Below, piece by piece: positions 54,975-62,926 of a stretch of DNA of 64,000 bases. Numbering within the stretch: the first letter of the stretch is position 1; every line of letters begins with the position of its first letter. The notes under the pieces were generated by a model, which was given only the letters and a program-made list of their open reading frames with translations, did no database searches and was not told the origin of the DNA. The stretch covers positions 1 through 64,000 of the forward strand of contig CAIRBK010000072.1 in NCBI GenBank assembly GCA_903876795.1, in the 5' to 3' direction. This DNA is from an uncultured Verrucomicrobiota bacterium (GTDB lineage Bacteria; Verrucomicrobiota; Verrucomicrobiia; Opitutales; Opitutaceae). Made by a program: the position numbers and the translations under genes.

Positions 54975-55823
54975 CTACCGAGCACCCGACTTGTTCCAAA
55001 CCTCACGCAAGTCTTCAGCCAAAATCTTGGCCTGATCCCACGGCGGGAGTTCATGGCTAAGGCTGTAACCCGACTGCACGGGCCCGAGCTCAGGGCATAC
55101 CCACATGGTCTGTTGACGATTTTCCGGTACAGATTTCCAGAGCTGAATAACTTGTTCGAAAAAGGTTAAAAATTCCTCGTATTCAGGGATGCGCCGCCCG
55201 TTCACGCGCACGGGTAGCTGCGCGTGTTGACCGTTGAAGGGCCGGAAATGGAACAATTTCGCCGCCCGGATATTTTCGTGTTCGGCGAGCAAGCGGTCCG
55301 GCCAGTCGGCGCGCGCCAGATGCTTGACCAGAGCCGGATGCGAAAAGTCCCAGGTTATGGGCAGCTCATAACCACGCGTTTGCCTGAAGGAGGCGAGGAG
55401 GGCGGTGGTTTTCTCGGGGGTTTCGGTTCCCGTGTCCCGGTGGGTCTCGGGCGCGAGATACAGGCCATGTCTTTTGCCGGCATCGGCCAAGGCCAGACCG
55501 AGTGAGAGAACGTCATCAGGAGGCGTGTCATGCCGCCCGAGAAACACCGTGAGCAACTCGACGCCCAGCGTGCGATGTCGCGCGGCTTCCCGCGCGATGG
55601 TGTCAAAATCCGTCGCCCAGAAAAAGCCCACGCAGTCCAAGCCTTCCATGCGTGCCAGCCCTACGGCGGCTTCATCTAGGTAACCGGTGACTGCGTCGAA
55701 ACCAGCGGTTTTTATTGCCGCGATTTTTCGCGCCAAAGGCCACTCGATATCCGGGTGTGGGTGCCCGCTGAGCGTCCAGAGATTTCCAACCAAGCGCAGG
55801 GCGGGCATGGTGCGACCGTTCAC
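54975..55823 (-). CDS. Sugar phosphate isomerase/epimerase-type TIM barrel
   Basis: This 282-aa cytoplasmic protein fits the xylose-isomerase-like barrel: ALRLVGNLWTLSGHP, IAAIKTAGFDAVTGYLDE, GVELLTVFLGRHD, GLYLAPETHRDTG (Glu/His pair), ELPITWDFSHPALV (Asp/His pair), AKLFHFRPFNGQHAQ and a final MWVCPELGPVQ. These acidic and His residues match metal-ligand positions of the family. Members act on sugars, inositols or 2-keto sugar acids. Its start ATG overlaps the stop of the ferritin-like gene by 4 bases, so the two are translationally coupled. The N-terminal MNGRTM start was preferred over MPALRL because of that overlap. Confidence 0.75.
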   Translation of the reverse strand: MNGRTMPALRLVGNLWTLSGHPHPDIEWPLARKIAAIKTAGFDAVTGYLDEAAVGLARMEGLDCVGFFWATDFDTIAREAARHRTLGVELLTVFLGRHDTPPDDVLSLGLALADAGKRHGLYLAPETHRDTGTETPEKTTALLASFRQTRGYELPITWDFSHPALVKHLARADWPDRLLAEHENIRAAKLFHFRPFNGQHAQLPVRVNGRRIPEYEEFLTFFEQVIQLWKSVPENRQQTMWVCPELGPVQSGYSLSHELPPWDQAKILAEDLREVWNKSGAR

Positions 55824-57274
55824 ATGGGTTTGGCTGAACGCACCGGGCAGGAGCCCGCATTAGTAAGTGGATAGGAAGCACGAATGCGGCCCAGCAGTTC
55901 TTGGTAGAAACGATAGGAGGGGCTGGCCTCGCTACGATCCAATTGCATTTTAGCCACGGCTTCCGCCGCGCCCCGGCCTTTTTCCTCACGCTCGCGCACC
56001 GCCCGTTCCCGGTAACCGGAGTTGTCTATTCCCGCTTTTTCCGCCAGCAGGGGCAGCCAGCGGTGGGCGTATTGCACATGGACGGTCTCGTCGATGATAT
56101 CGAAAATCATCATCTCGGCCGATTCGAAGTCATGGCCTTCCTTGAAGTCCTGGTAGGCCTCGTTCTTGACGATAAAATGCCCGGTTTCCGCGACCATCCC
56201 GATGAAGAAAACCGCCTCATAGAGGTCTTTCGGGCTCATCGGCGACATGGGCACCGTCATATCCAACCCCGCCGCCGTATCGACGGAACCGGCGGCGGGC
56301 ACGGCGGAACCTTCGGAGAGATTGTAGGGCGGAAAGCCCACCTCTTCCAGTGTGATGCCGAAGTCCTTCAGCCGCGAGTAGCCGGAATCCCCGTGCCGGG
56401 ACTCGTCCCAGAGGTGTCGGGAGATGTCGTGATGCCAGTCCCACGGCATCTCGTGTCCATAGTATAGCCACGCCAGTTGCTCGTCCGGCAGGTTTTTTTC
56501 CATCATGTAGCCGTAGGCCCAGAACAGACGACGCGCCTCCAGCGAGGTCGTGAAATCCGCGCTCACAAACCCCATGAAGTCCTCCCGGGGTTTAATTGGC
56601 TGGGTGCGCGCGTTGTATTTGGGCAGGCGGAAATCGCTCCCGATTCCGCACAGTTTCGCCGCCTCGCCCGCTTCAACCGGGATCGGCTCTTTGAAACCGC
56701 CGCATGCCTCAATCTGGTTCAAAACGGCGTCCCGGTAAACGGGGTCGGTGGTATGGGGATATTGGCGACGATAGTCGCGAAACCAGAGCCATTGCTGGCT
56801 CTTCATTTGGTTTATTTCATGCAGCAGCGCCGTCGTGGGCGCGTCGTGGATCGGGTGCGCCTTGCCGATGTAGTCAACATAAGCGGCCATCGCCGCTTTC
56901 AAGAGCAGGAGGTAGATGCCGTCGAGGGCGTCATCAAACGAAGGGGCGAACAACAAGGTGTTGGCCAGCTTTTCGAGTTTGGCCGAAACAGCGGCGTCGG
57001 GCTTCGCACCGGGAAATTCCTCGACCCGCGTGCGCAGCCTGCGCACTGACTCCGCCTGATCCCAGACATGGCGGTGAAGGGCGCTCTTGCCCTCCCAGTC
57101 CGCCATGTGGCGTCCCCACGCGGCCAAAAGCCGGTGGGCGGTGCGTTCCAAATAGTGCCAGTCGTTGAGTTGATCGACGATCGGGGGTTTTTGCTTGGTG
57201 GCGGACTTCACCTGCACGTATCGGGCAGATGTTCTCGGGGTGGCTATTGGTTCGGAATCAAGGTGGGTGATCAT
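55820..57274 (-). CDS. Ferritin-like (DUF455-type) domain protein
   Basis: This 484-aa helical protein carries two family-like iron-ligand segments: HLWDESRHGDSGYSRL at about residue 285-300 and DIIDETVHVQYAHRWLPLLAEKAG at about 390-415. The 'DE..Hv.y..RWl' pattern recalls DUF455 and related ferritin-like folds. A di-iron oxidase or oxygenase activity is possible but not shown. The start at 57274 (MITHLD) was chosen because the frame upstream reads into basic, signal-free sequence overlapping the divergent AraC gene. It is coupled to the TIM-barrel gene and divergent from the AraC regulator across 108 bases. A joint role in modifying a sugar-derived compound is inference. Confidence 0.6.
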   Translation of the reverse strand: MITHLDSEPIATPRTSARYVQVKSATKQKPPIVDQLNDWHYLERTAHRLLAAWGRHMADWEGKSALHRHVWDQAESVRRLRTRVEEFPGAKPDAAVSAKLEKLANTLLFAPSFDDALDGIYLLLLKAAMAAYVDYIGKAHPIHDAPTTALLHEINQMKSQQWLWFRDYRRQYPHTTDPVYRDAVLNQIEACGGFKEPIPVEAGEAAKLCGIGSDFRLPKYNARTQPIKPREDFMGFVSADFTTSLEARRLFWAYGYMMEKNLPDEQLAWLYYGHEMPWDWHHDISRHLWDESRHGDSGYSRLKDFGITLEEVGFPPYNLSEGSAVPAAGSVDTAAGLDMTVPMSPMSPKDLYEAVFFIGMVAETGHFIVKNEAYQDFKEGHDFESAEMMIFDIIDETVHVQYAHRWLPLLAEKAGIDNSGYRERAVREREEKGRGAAEAVAKMQLDRSEASPSYRFYQELLGRIRASYPLTNAGSCPVRSAKPM

Positions 57275-57382
57275 AAGTAATAAAACAGGGTTTGAAGTGA
57301 ATAACCGGTTCTGGCGGGAACGGGTAAAGAATAGCTTTTTTGGCTTCCGGTGCCTATGTCTGGAGGCGCATAGTTTGTATCC

Positions 57383-58225
57383 ATGGACGCAACGACCTAT
57401 TTTGAACCGCTCACCGGACGCGGTTTTCCGCTCAGCGGAGAAAAACCGCCGGGGCTGCACATTCACGAATGCGGCTCGCTAGTCCTGGCGGCGGACTGGA
57501 ATCACCAGGGAGTGTACAGTCCTTTCTGGCGGGCCTATTTTAACCAGGATCATGGAGCGGCGATTCACTTTGAAGGGAAACGGTACGAGTTGGCGCCTGA
57601 TCGCCTCCTCTTGCTTCCTGAGCATGTGTTGTTCGATTGTCTGCCCCGAGAGAAAGTGCGCCACATTTGGATTCACTTTTCGCTAGAGAAGGGGCCATCG
57701 CAGCGGCTTCGTCCGATTAGCCTTAAACTGAGTCAGGCCGAGCAAAGCATCTGGAGCGAAACGGCCGCGCGAATAACCCGGGCCCGGACGGGCGATGAAC
57801 CCGCCCTGCGCCAGCTTTGCGCGGGTTTATTGCTGGTAGCTTTGAGCCAGGCAACGCCCTTAGCCACAATCCATTCACCGGCACTTCGTTCACTTCTACT
57901 CTGGATCGAACAATCCCTGAGCCTGCCTCTCAATATCGATACGCTGGCTAGCCAGGCGGGCATGGGCGCGCGGACCTTCCTCGACTGGTTCAAAGCAGGA
58001 ATAGGAGTCACTCCCATGATGTATCTAAAAGCGCAAAGGATTCGGGAAGCCTGTCGACTCTTGCGTTTCACTACCGACACGATTGATCAAATCGCGAGTG
58101 TCACGGGCTTCGCCAACCGATACCACTTTTCTCGCGTTTTTCGTCAACAAACCGGAGTACCTCCCGCCGCTTATCGCCTGCGCTCCTCGGGCAAGCACCG
58201 CGAAAAAAAGGTGAAGGTCCGGTAA
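57383..58225 (+). CDS. AraC-family transcriptional regulator
   Basis: This 280-aa protein has an AraC-type cupin region (LHIHECGSLVLAADWNHQG, YELAPDRLLLLPEHVLFDCLP). Its C-terminal HTH pair lies at about residues 180-270 (NIDTLASQAGMGARTFLDWFKAGIGVTPMMYLKAQRIREACRLLRF region, then IDQIASVTGFANRYHFSRVFRQQTGVPPAAYR). The second HTH has the usual 'GFaN..hFsRvFrqq.G..P..yR' form. It is divergent from the ferritin-like/TIM-barrel pair and probably regulates it. Confidence 0.93.
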   Translation: MDATTYFEPLTGRGFPLSGEKPPGLHIHECGSLVLAADWNHQGVYSPFWRAYFNQDHGAAIHFEGKRYELAPDRLLLLPEHVLFDCLPREKVRHIWIHFSLEKGPSQRLRPISLKLSQAEQSIWSETAARITRARTGDEPALRQLCAGLLLVALSQATPLATIHSPALRSLLLWIEQSLSLPLNIDTLASQAGMGARTFLDWFKAGIGVTPMMYLKAQRIREACRLLRFTTDTIDQIASVTGFANRYHFSRVFRQQTGVPPAAYRLRSSGKHREKKVKVR

Positions 58226-58418
58226 GGGGCGAAAGCAAAGTCCTCTTGTCTTGCGCCCGCGCAACCCGGGCCGACCGCAGACGGTGAACCCCCCCGCAAC
58301 TCCGAGCTGGTGGTTAAAGTAAACATCATAGGCGGGTAAGCTCGTTTCGTGCAAGGCATGGGTCATTTTGAAGGTGTGCATAGGCCGCTTCCCTTTGGTT
58401 TAATGCGTGAGCGTTTTT

Positions 58419-58490
58419 GCGTCATCTTTGAGCGATTCAGCGATGAATGACCAATAAACGTCTGCTATAATGAGTTCTGTTTCTTAACCC
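58419..58490 (+). repeat. Direct repeat of a promoter region, copy 2
   Basis: This copy corresponds to 54558-54630 with two differences over about 72 bases. It contains the TATAAT hexamer at 58466-58471 and ends 14 bases before the ADP-ribosylglycohydrolase ATG. Confidence 0.85.
58466..58471 (+). promoter_or_regulatory. Candidate -10 element of the ADP-ribosylglycohydrolase gene
   Basis: TATAAT matches the sigma-70 -10 consensus exactly, 34 bases ahead of the ATG at 58505. No good -35 is visible 17 bases upstream. The decayed copy has TATGAT at the same place. Confidence 0.45.
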
Positions 58491-58504
58491 GCATTTAACT
58501 CACC

Positions 58505-59920
58505 ATGTCCGGCTGGGCTTCCACCAAAGAACTCGTCTCCGAAGAATTCGCGCAATCCATCGAAGAGGGCAAAGACCCCTCGGCGGTCAACGCCCTGCGA
58601 CCCGCCTGGGAAGCCGTCGGCGACGACGAAGCCGCGCTCGCGGCCATCCACGCGCAGCTCCTCGCGCTGCCCATCCGCGCAGATTATCTGTTTAACGAAC
58701 CGAGCGACTTCGCCGGCATCCGCGCCCTGCGCTCCGCCGGGAAGCGTCGCTGGCCGCTCGTCCTCGATGACGCCACCCTGCTCGACAAACTCCACGGTGC
58801 CTGGCTCGGCCGCTGCGTCGGCTGCGCCCTGGGCAAGCCCGCCGAGTCGATCATGGTGCGCACCGACCTCGCCGCCAAAGGCTACGGCAACTCTTGGGAA
58901 CGCCAGAAAAAATACCTCGTCGCCGTCTCGCCAAATGAATGGCCGATCCGCGACTATTTTCCGGCGCATTCACCCGCCGAGGCCGAGACTGGCAGCCTAC
59001 TCTGGGGTGCCCACTCGGTGCGCGAAAACATCCACTTCATGGAGTCCGATGACGACATCCGTTACACGGTTTTGGGTCAGCAAATTCTCCAGCAACACGG
59101 CCGCGCTTTCCGTTCCGCCGACGTGGTGGGGCATTGGCTTTGCCAGGGCTATCGGCGGTTCTGCACGGCCGAGACTCAGGCCTACCGCAACTTCGTCATC
59201 CGTGGCGACGCCTTCCGCAATCCCGCCGTCCACCCCGAGCTCGACGAGACCGCCGACTGGCACTGGTTCGTTCATCACCTCAACCCCTACCGCGAATGGA
59301 TCGGCGCGCAGATCCGCGTCGATTCCTACGGTTACGCCGCGCCCGGTGACCCCGAGCTGGCGGCAGAGTTTGCCTGGCGCGACGCCCGCATCAGCCACGT
59401 GAAAAACGGCATCTACGGCGCGATGTTTTGCGCGGCCATGATCGCCGCCGCCTTCGCCACCGACGACGTGCTCGAGATCATCGAGGCCGCGCTGGCCGAG
59501 ATCCCCGCCACCTCTCGCCTGCACGCCGAACTTCGCCAAACCATCGCAATCTGCGAAAAACACGGCAACCGGTTCGAGCATTTCGAGGCCGTGTTCACCG
59601 AGCTGCACGCGTTGCTCGGGCACTACCATTTTGTTCACACCAACAACAATGCCGCGCTCTGCGTGGTGGCGTTGCTGCTCTCTGGCGGCGACTTTCACCG
59701 CGGCATCACGCTGGCGGTGATGGGCGGGTGGGATACCGACTGCAACGGCGCGACGGTCGGCTCGGTGGTCGGCGTGATTTGCGGAGCCAAACGCGCCCCC
59801 GCGCACTGGACCGGCCGCCTCAACGACACCCTCAAATCCGCCCTCGTCGGCTACGACCCGATCGCCATAAGCGAATGCGCCCGCCGCAGCCTGGAGATCG
59901 TGCACCAGATGCGCGGCTAA
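58505..59920 (+). CDS. ADP-ribosylglycohydrolase family protein
   Basis: This 471-aa protein carries the ADP-ribosylglycohydrolase fold. The opening motif is LHGAWLGRCVGCALGKPAE (family 'GallG.a.GDalG.p.E'). ESDDDIRYT, at about residue 180, corresponds to the first metal-binding Asp-Asp-Thr. GGWDTDCNGATVGSVVGVICG, at about residue 408, contains the second Asp-Thr-Asp metal motif. About 95 residues precede the core domain, longer than usual. Family members cleave N-ribosyl bonds (ADP-ribosyl-arginine, ADP-ribosyl-dinitrogen reductase) or related nucleoside bonds. The ribokinase gene follows by 14 bases, suggesting ribose release and capture. No signal peptide. Confidence 0.88.
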   Translation: MSGWASTKELVSEEFAQSIEEGKDPSAVNALRPAWEAVGDDEAALAAIHAQLLALPIRADYLFNEPSDFAGIRALRSAGKRRWPLVLDDATLLDKLHGAWLGRCVGCALGKPAESIMVRTDLAAKGYGNSWERQKKYLVAVSPNEWPIRDYFPAHSPAEAETGSLLWGAHSVRENIHFMESDDDIRYTVLGQQILQQHGRAFRSADVVGHWLCQGYRRFCTAETQAYRNFVIRGDAFRNPAVHPELDETADWHWFVHHLNPYREWIGAQIRVDSYGYAAPGDPELAAEFAWRDARISHVKNGIYGAMFCAAMIAAAFATDDVLEIIEAALAEIPATSRLHAELRQTIAICEKHGNRFEHFEAVFTELHALLGHYHFVHTNNNAALCVVALLLSGGDFHRGITLAVMGGWDTDCNGATVGSVVGVICGAKRAPAHWTGRLNDTLKSALVGYDPIAISECARRSLEIVHQMRG

Positions 59921-59934
59921 AACTAACGCCCGCC

Positions 59935-60858
59935 ATGCCCGCCCCGCTCATCGCCGTCATCGGCAGCAGCAACACCGATCTCGTAGTCACCACGCCGCGC
60001 CTGCCCAAGCCGGGTGAGACTCTGCTCGGCGGCGAGTTTCAGCGCCACGCCGGGGGCAAGGGGGCCAACCAGGCCGTGGCCGCCGCCCGCGCCGGCGCCC
60101 GCGTGCTCTTTGTCGGCGCGCGCGGCGACGACGACTTTGGCCGCGCCGCCCACGCCGGTCTCAAGGCCGAGGGCATCGACGTCTCGGCTTTTTGCCTCAA
60201 ACCCGGCCAGCCCAGCGGCGTCGCCTTGATTCTGCTCGGTGGCCGTGACCGGCAAAACCAGATTGTGGTCGCCCGCTCGGCCAACGACGCGCTCACCCCC
60301 GCCGACCTCGACGCGGCCGCCCCAAAACTCGCCCGCGCCGCCGTGATCGTCGCCCAACTCGAAACCCCGCTGGCCACCGTGCGCCACGCCGCCGAGTTCG
60401 CCGCCGCCCACGGCATCCCGTTTCTGCTCAACCCCGCCCCGGCCCGCAAACTGCCCGCCGCGTTGTTGAAAAAAGTCCACACCCTCACGCCCAACGAGCA
60501 CGAAGCCACAATCCTCACCGGCGAAACCGAACCGGCCCGCGCCGCCGCCCGCCTGCTCGCCCTCGGTTCCCGCCAGGTGGTCGTCACCCTCGGGGCGAAG
60601 GGCGTGCTGCTGGCCGACGCGCACGGGCAGCGCCGCCTGCCCGCGCCCAAGGTGCGGGCGGTGGATACGGTGGGCGCGGGTGATTGTTTCACCGGCTGGC
60701 TCGCGGTGGGTTTGGCGGAAGGCTTGTCGCTCGACGCGGCGGCCGCCCGCGCGATCCTCGCCGCCTCGCTCCAAGTCACCCGCCCCGGCGCACAAGCGGC
60801 GATGCCGAAACGCGGCGATCTGCAGGTTGAGAACCGGGTCGTTTCTCACGCGAATTGA
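59935..60858 (+). CDS. rbsK: Ribokinase
   Basis: This 307-aa PfkB-family kinase has ribokinase marks: AVIGSSNTDLVV at the N-terminus, the sugar-binding GGKGANQA at residues 40-47 and the anion-hole/catalytic DTVGAGD at 244-250, where Asp250 is the catalytic base. Asn-containing TPNEHEA is also typical. It phosphorylates ribose to ribose-5-phosphate with ATP. It lies 14 bases after the ADP-ribosylglycohydrolase gene, giving a two-gene operon that could salvage ribose from ribosyl compounds. ATG at 59935 is the first start consistent with the motif; the frame open further upstream is the antisense-like shadow of the previous gene. Confidence 0.93.
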   Translation: MPAPLIAVIGSSNTDLVVTTPRLPKPGETLLGGEFQRHAGGKGANQAVAAARAGARVLFVGARGDDDFGRAAHAGLKAEGIDVSAFCLKPGQPSGVALILLGGRDRQNQIVVARSANDALTPADLDAAAPKLARAAVIVAQLETPLATVRHAAEFAAAHGIPFLLNPAPARKLPAALLKKVHTLTPNEHEATILTGETEPARAAARLLALGSRQVVVTLGAKGVLLADAHGQRRLPAPKVRAVDTVGAGDCFTGWLAVGLAEGLSLDAAAARAILAASLQVTRPGAQAAMPKRGDLQVENRVVSHAN

Positions 60859-60986
60859 CACCCACCCGCGTCCGGCGTCGTTCACCGAGGCCTTGGGCTT
60901 ATGCTCACTCCCACCGGATAGAAACCGACCCTAATCATCTGAAACACCCCATGGGTGGCGTCCGCCCGACTCAGGCCCGATGCCGA

Positions 60987-61331
60987 TCACGTTGCAGTCC
61001 GGCGGCGGCCTTCCTTGATCTCGGCGCGGTGTCGCTTGCCGGCGACTGAAATAGCCTTTTGCCGTGCACTGCGCGGGCGCTGCTTGCGCTTTTGCTTGGC
61101 CAACGCTTGCAGGCGCGCGTGTTCGGCCGCGCGCAACCGAAGCTCCAGCTTGTCGCAGAGGTCGGCCCATGCGGTCTCGCGGTTGGCCGCCTGTGAACGT
61201 TCTCGCTGGCAGCGAACCTCGACGCCGGTAGGACGGTGTTTCAGGCAGACGGTCGAACTGGTTTTGTTGATTTTTTGACCGCCCGGCCCCGAGCCGCGCA
61301 CAAAGCGTTCTTCCACGTCGGACGCCAGCAC
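60987..61331 (-). CDS. Release-factor-like GGQ protein (ArfB/PrfH-type)
   Basis: This about 114-aa protein has the class I release factor catalytic motif, RGSGPGGQKINKTSS, followed by VCLKHRPTGVEVRCQRERSQAANRE. A basic C-terminal tail (KQKRKQRPRSARQK) is typical of stand-alone GGQ proteins that rescue stalled ribosomes. The GTG at 61331 gives LASDVEERF. Homologues known to me have about 20 more residues upstream; the frame stays open there (ending QERLDALG before the GTG) but has no ATG, so the true start may be a non-standard codon further upstream. It could hydrolyse peptidyl-tRNA on stalled ribosomes. Confidence 0.85.
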   Translation of the reverse strand: MLASDVEERFVRGSGPGGQKINKTSSTVCLKHRPTGVEVRCQRERSQAANRETAWADLCDKLELRLRAAEHARLQALAKQKRKQRPRSARQKAISVAGKRHRAEIKEGRRRTAT

Positions 61332-61542
61332 GCCGAGTGCATCGAGTCGCTCCTGGACCCCGGAATGAAATGAAACGTGAGTTGCTATACTCGAAGATCG
61401 TTGGACCGACGGGCAGGGCGTGTCAGGATTATAAAGCGGCTCGGCGCCAGGGGGGCTCAGCGAGGCGGTGTGTCCTCAGGAGTCCAGCGCAGAGAGGGTG
61501 GCGGACGTCACCCGCGCATGGACTCGGCCTGGTGGAATCCGT

Positions 61543-62523
61543 TCACCCCAGCGCCGCGCGCACCGCCACCAAGTCGGCCACGATGTCCAACCGGCCAGCA
61601 CGCGGGTCAAGGACCCGTTCGGCCGACGTCGTCGGAACGATAGCTTGATACTCCAGAGCCTTAAGGCGGGCCAACCGCTCGTAACATAGATTCTGATACC
61701 CGGGATGGAATAGTTCCAGGACACGCGTACCCGGCCGGCAAAACACCAGGTTGGCCAGGCCGGCGCCGTGCGGCGCGACGATCTCGCGGGCGCCGGCGAA
61801 CAGCGCGAGTTGGTCCCGCCACGAGAGCCGCTCCAGGGCGACGGCTTTAAATCCGCGAGTCGCCAGCAGCGACTCAAGCTCGCCGTCGTTGGCGACTCGC
61901 CGCCGGCCCGCGTGTCGGCGCGTGAGGTAAAGGCGTTCATCGCCGCAGACGGTCTTGTTCTTCATGAGCGGCGCGGCAAAGGCCCCGATCAGCCCCAATT
62001 CCCGCGCCGTCAACGCTCCGGGTGCTCCGAAGCCGACGGGTATGAGCAACTGCTCGCAGGCGTGGTGTCCGTGGCGCGTGGCCGCGATCACGCGCCCGGG
62101 AAATCGACCAGACTCAAACGCCTCGCGAGCAAACGGGGTCCCGGTGTGCGCGATGATGGTATCGGCCGCATCCGGCGGCAGCGCCAGCAGTCGCGGCAAT
62201 TCCTCCAGCAACCAGTGGGCGTAACGCGAGCCGAGGTTGACCGCCGCCACCGCCGTGACTCCGGCGAGCGGCCGGGGCTCGCGGATATACGCATACGTCT
62301 GCAGCCAGTGGTGTCCGGGCGGACTGCCGAAATCGTTCGAGATATCCGCAGCGACGGCCGAGCCATCGGGGGCGAGCACGTTGCCGGCGCCATACACGCG
62401 CCCGCCGGGCAGACGGACCCAATTGTGAACTGCGGCCTTTGCAGCGGGGAGTGAGCCGCCGAACCGGGCCAACATGGAGCCAAGCGACTCCATGTTGGCG
62501 GGCGGCGTCAGGTAAACGGGCAT
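61543..62523 (-). CDS. GT61 (DUF563) family glycosyltransferase
   Basis: This 326-aa protein has the GT61 pattern: NLGSRYAHWLLEELPRLLAL, DERLYLTRRHAGRRRVAND and the C-terminal signature REIVAPHGAGLANLVFCRPGTRVLELFHPGYQN, which is highly specific for the family. Members transfer sugars onto polysaccharides or glycoproteins; the acceptor is unknown. No membrane segment is obvious. The start MPVYLTPPAN gives a product shorter than many homologues. A frame just upstream (62524-62804) may hold the missing N-terminus, shifted by one base. It is on the minus strand between the release-factor-like gene and the TPR gene. Confidence 0.85.
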   Translation of the reverse strand: MPVYLTPPANMESLGSMLARFGGSLPAAKAAVHNWVRLPGGRVYGAGNVLAPDGSAVAADISNDFGSPPGHHWLQTYAYIREPRPLAGVTAVAAVNLGSRYAHWLLEELPRLLALPPDAADTIIAHTGTPFAREAFESGRFPGRVIAATRHGHHACEQLLIPVGFGAPGALTARELGLIGAFAAPLMKNKTVCGDERLYLTRRHAGRRRVANDGELESLLATRGFKAVALERLSWRDQLALFAGAREIVAPHGAGLANLVFCRPGTRVLELFHPGYQNLCYERLARLKALEYQAIVPTTSAERVLDPRAGRLDIVADLVAVRAALG

Positions 62524-62804
62524 GCGGGTGTGTCGGTGAAAACCAGCCTCCGGTCGATCATTGTTTCCCCGCTGCGGTAGATATGGTGAGGCCCCTTTGC
62601 GTGGACGGAATTCCGCAGCCGGAGGTGAGGCGGGCGGACGGCGGAAGGCCGGCGGGTTTTACGAGACGGGCCGATCCGACCGGGTTTTGTGCCTGCGGAA
62701 TAAAATGTCTCCAGAACGAAATCGCTCCGCGATTTAGCCACGTTGGGAATCCGTAGCGGAACGGCGGAGCCGTTTCGTCCGATAGCCTTTATTCGCGCAA
62801 CCAT
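62524..62804 (-). pseudogene. Possible frameshifted N-terminus of the GT61 gene
   Basis: A minus-strand frame (ATG at 62804) reads through RLRNSVHAKGPHHIYRSGET and MIDRRLVFTDTPACPFT before stopping inside the GT61 start at 62508. GT61 enzymes commonly begin with a segment of this kind. Joining the frames at about 62525 would give a product of about 415 aa. This is composition- and position-based; similarity was not tested. It may equally be ordinary intergenic DNA. Confidence 0.3.
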
Positions 62805-62926
62805 TGGTCTTCTTGCGACGTTCCGGTGTTTGCTTTTTTAAAGCCGCTCCGGACCAATCAATTGATCGGCGCATAGACTGCATGAAAAAGCGGATGGCGT
62901 TTCGTGAGGAGGGGATGTCGTCCGGG

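Noticed and set aside
54975-55169. Short plus-strand frame opposite the end of the TIM-barrel gene
   Set aside because: Antisense to a supported gene and without domain or ribosome site.
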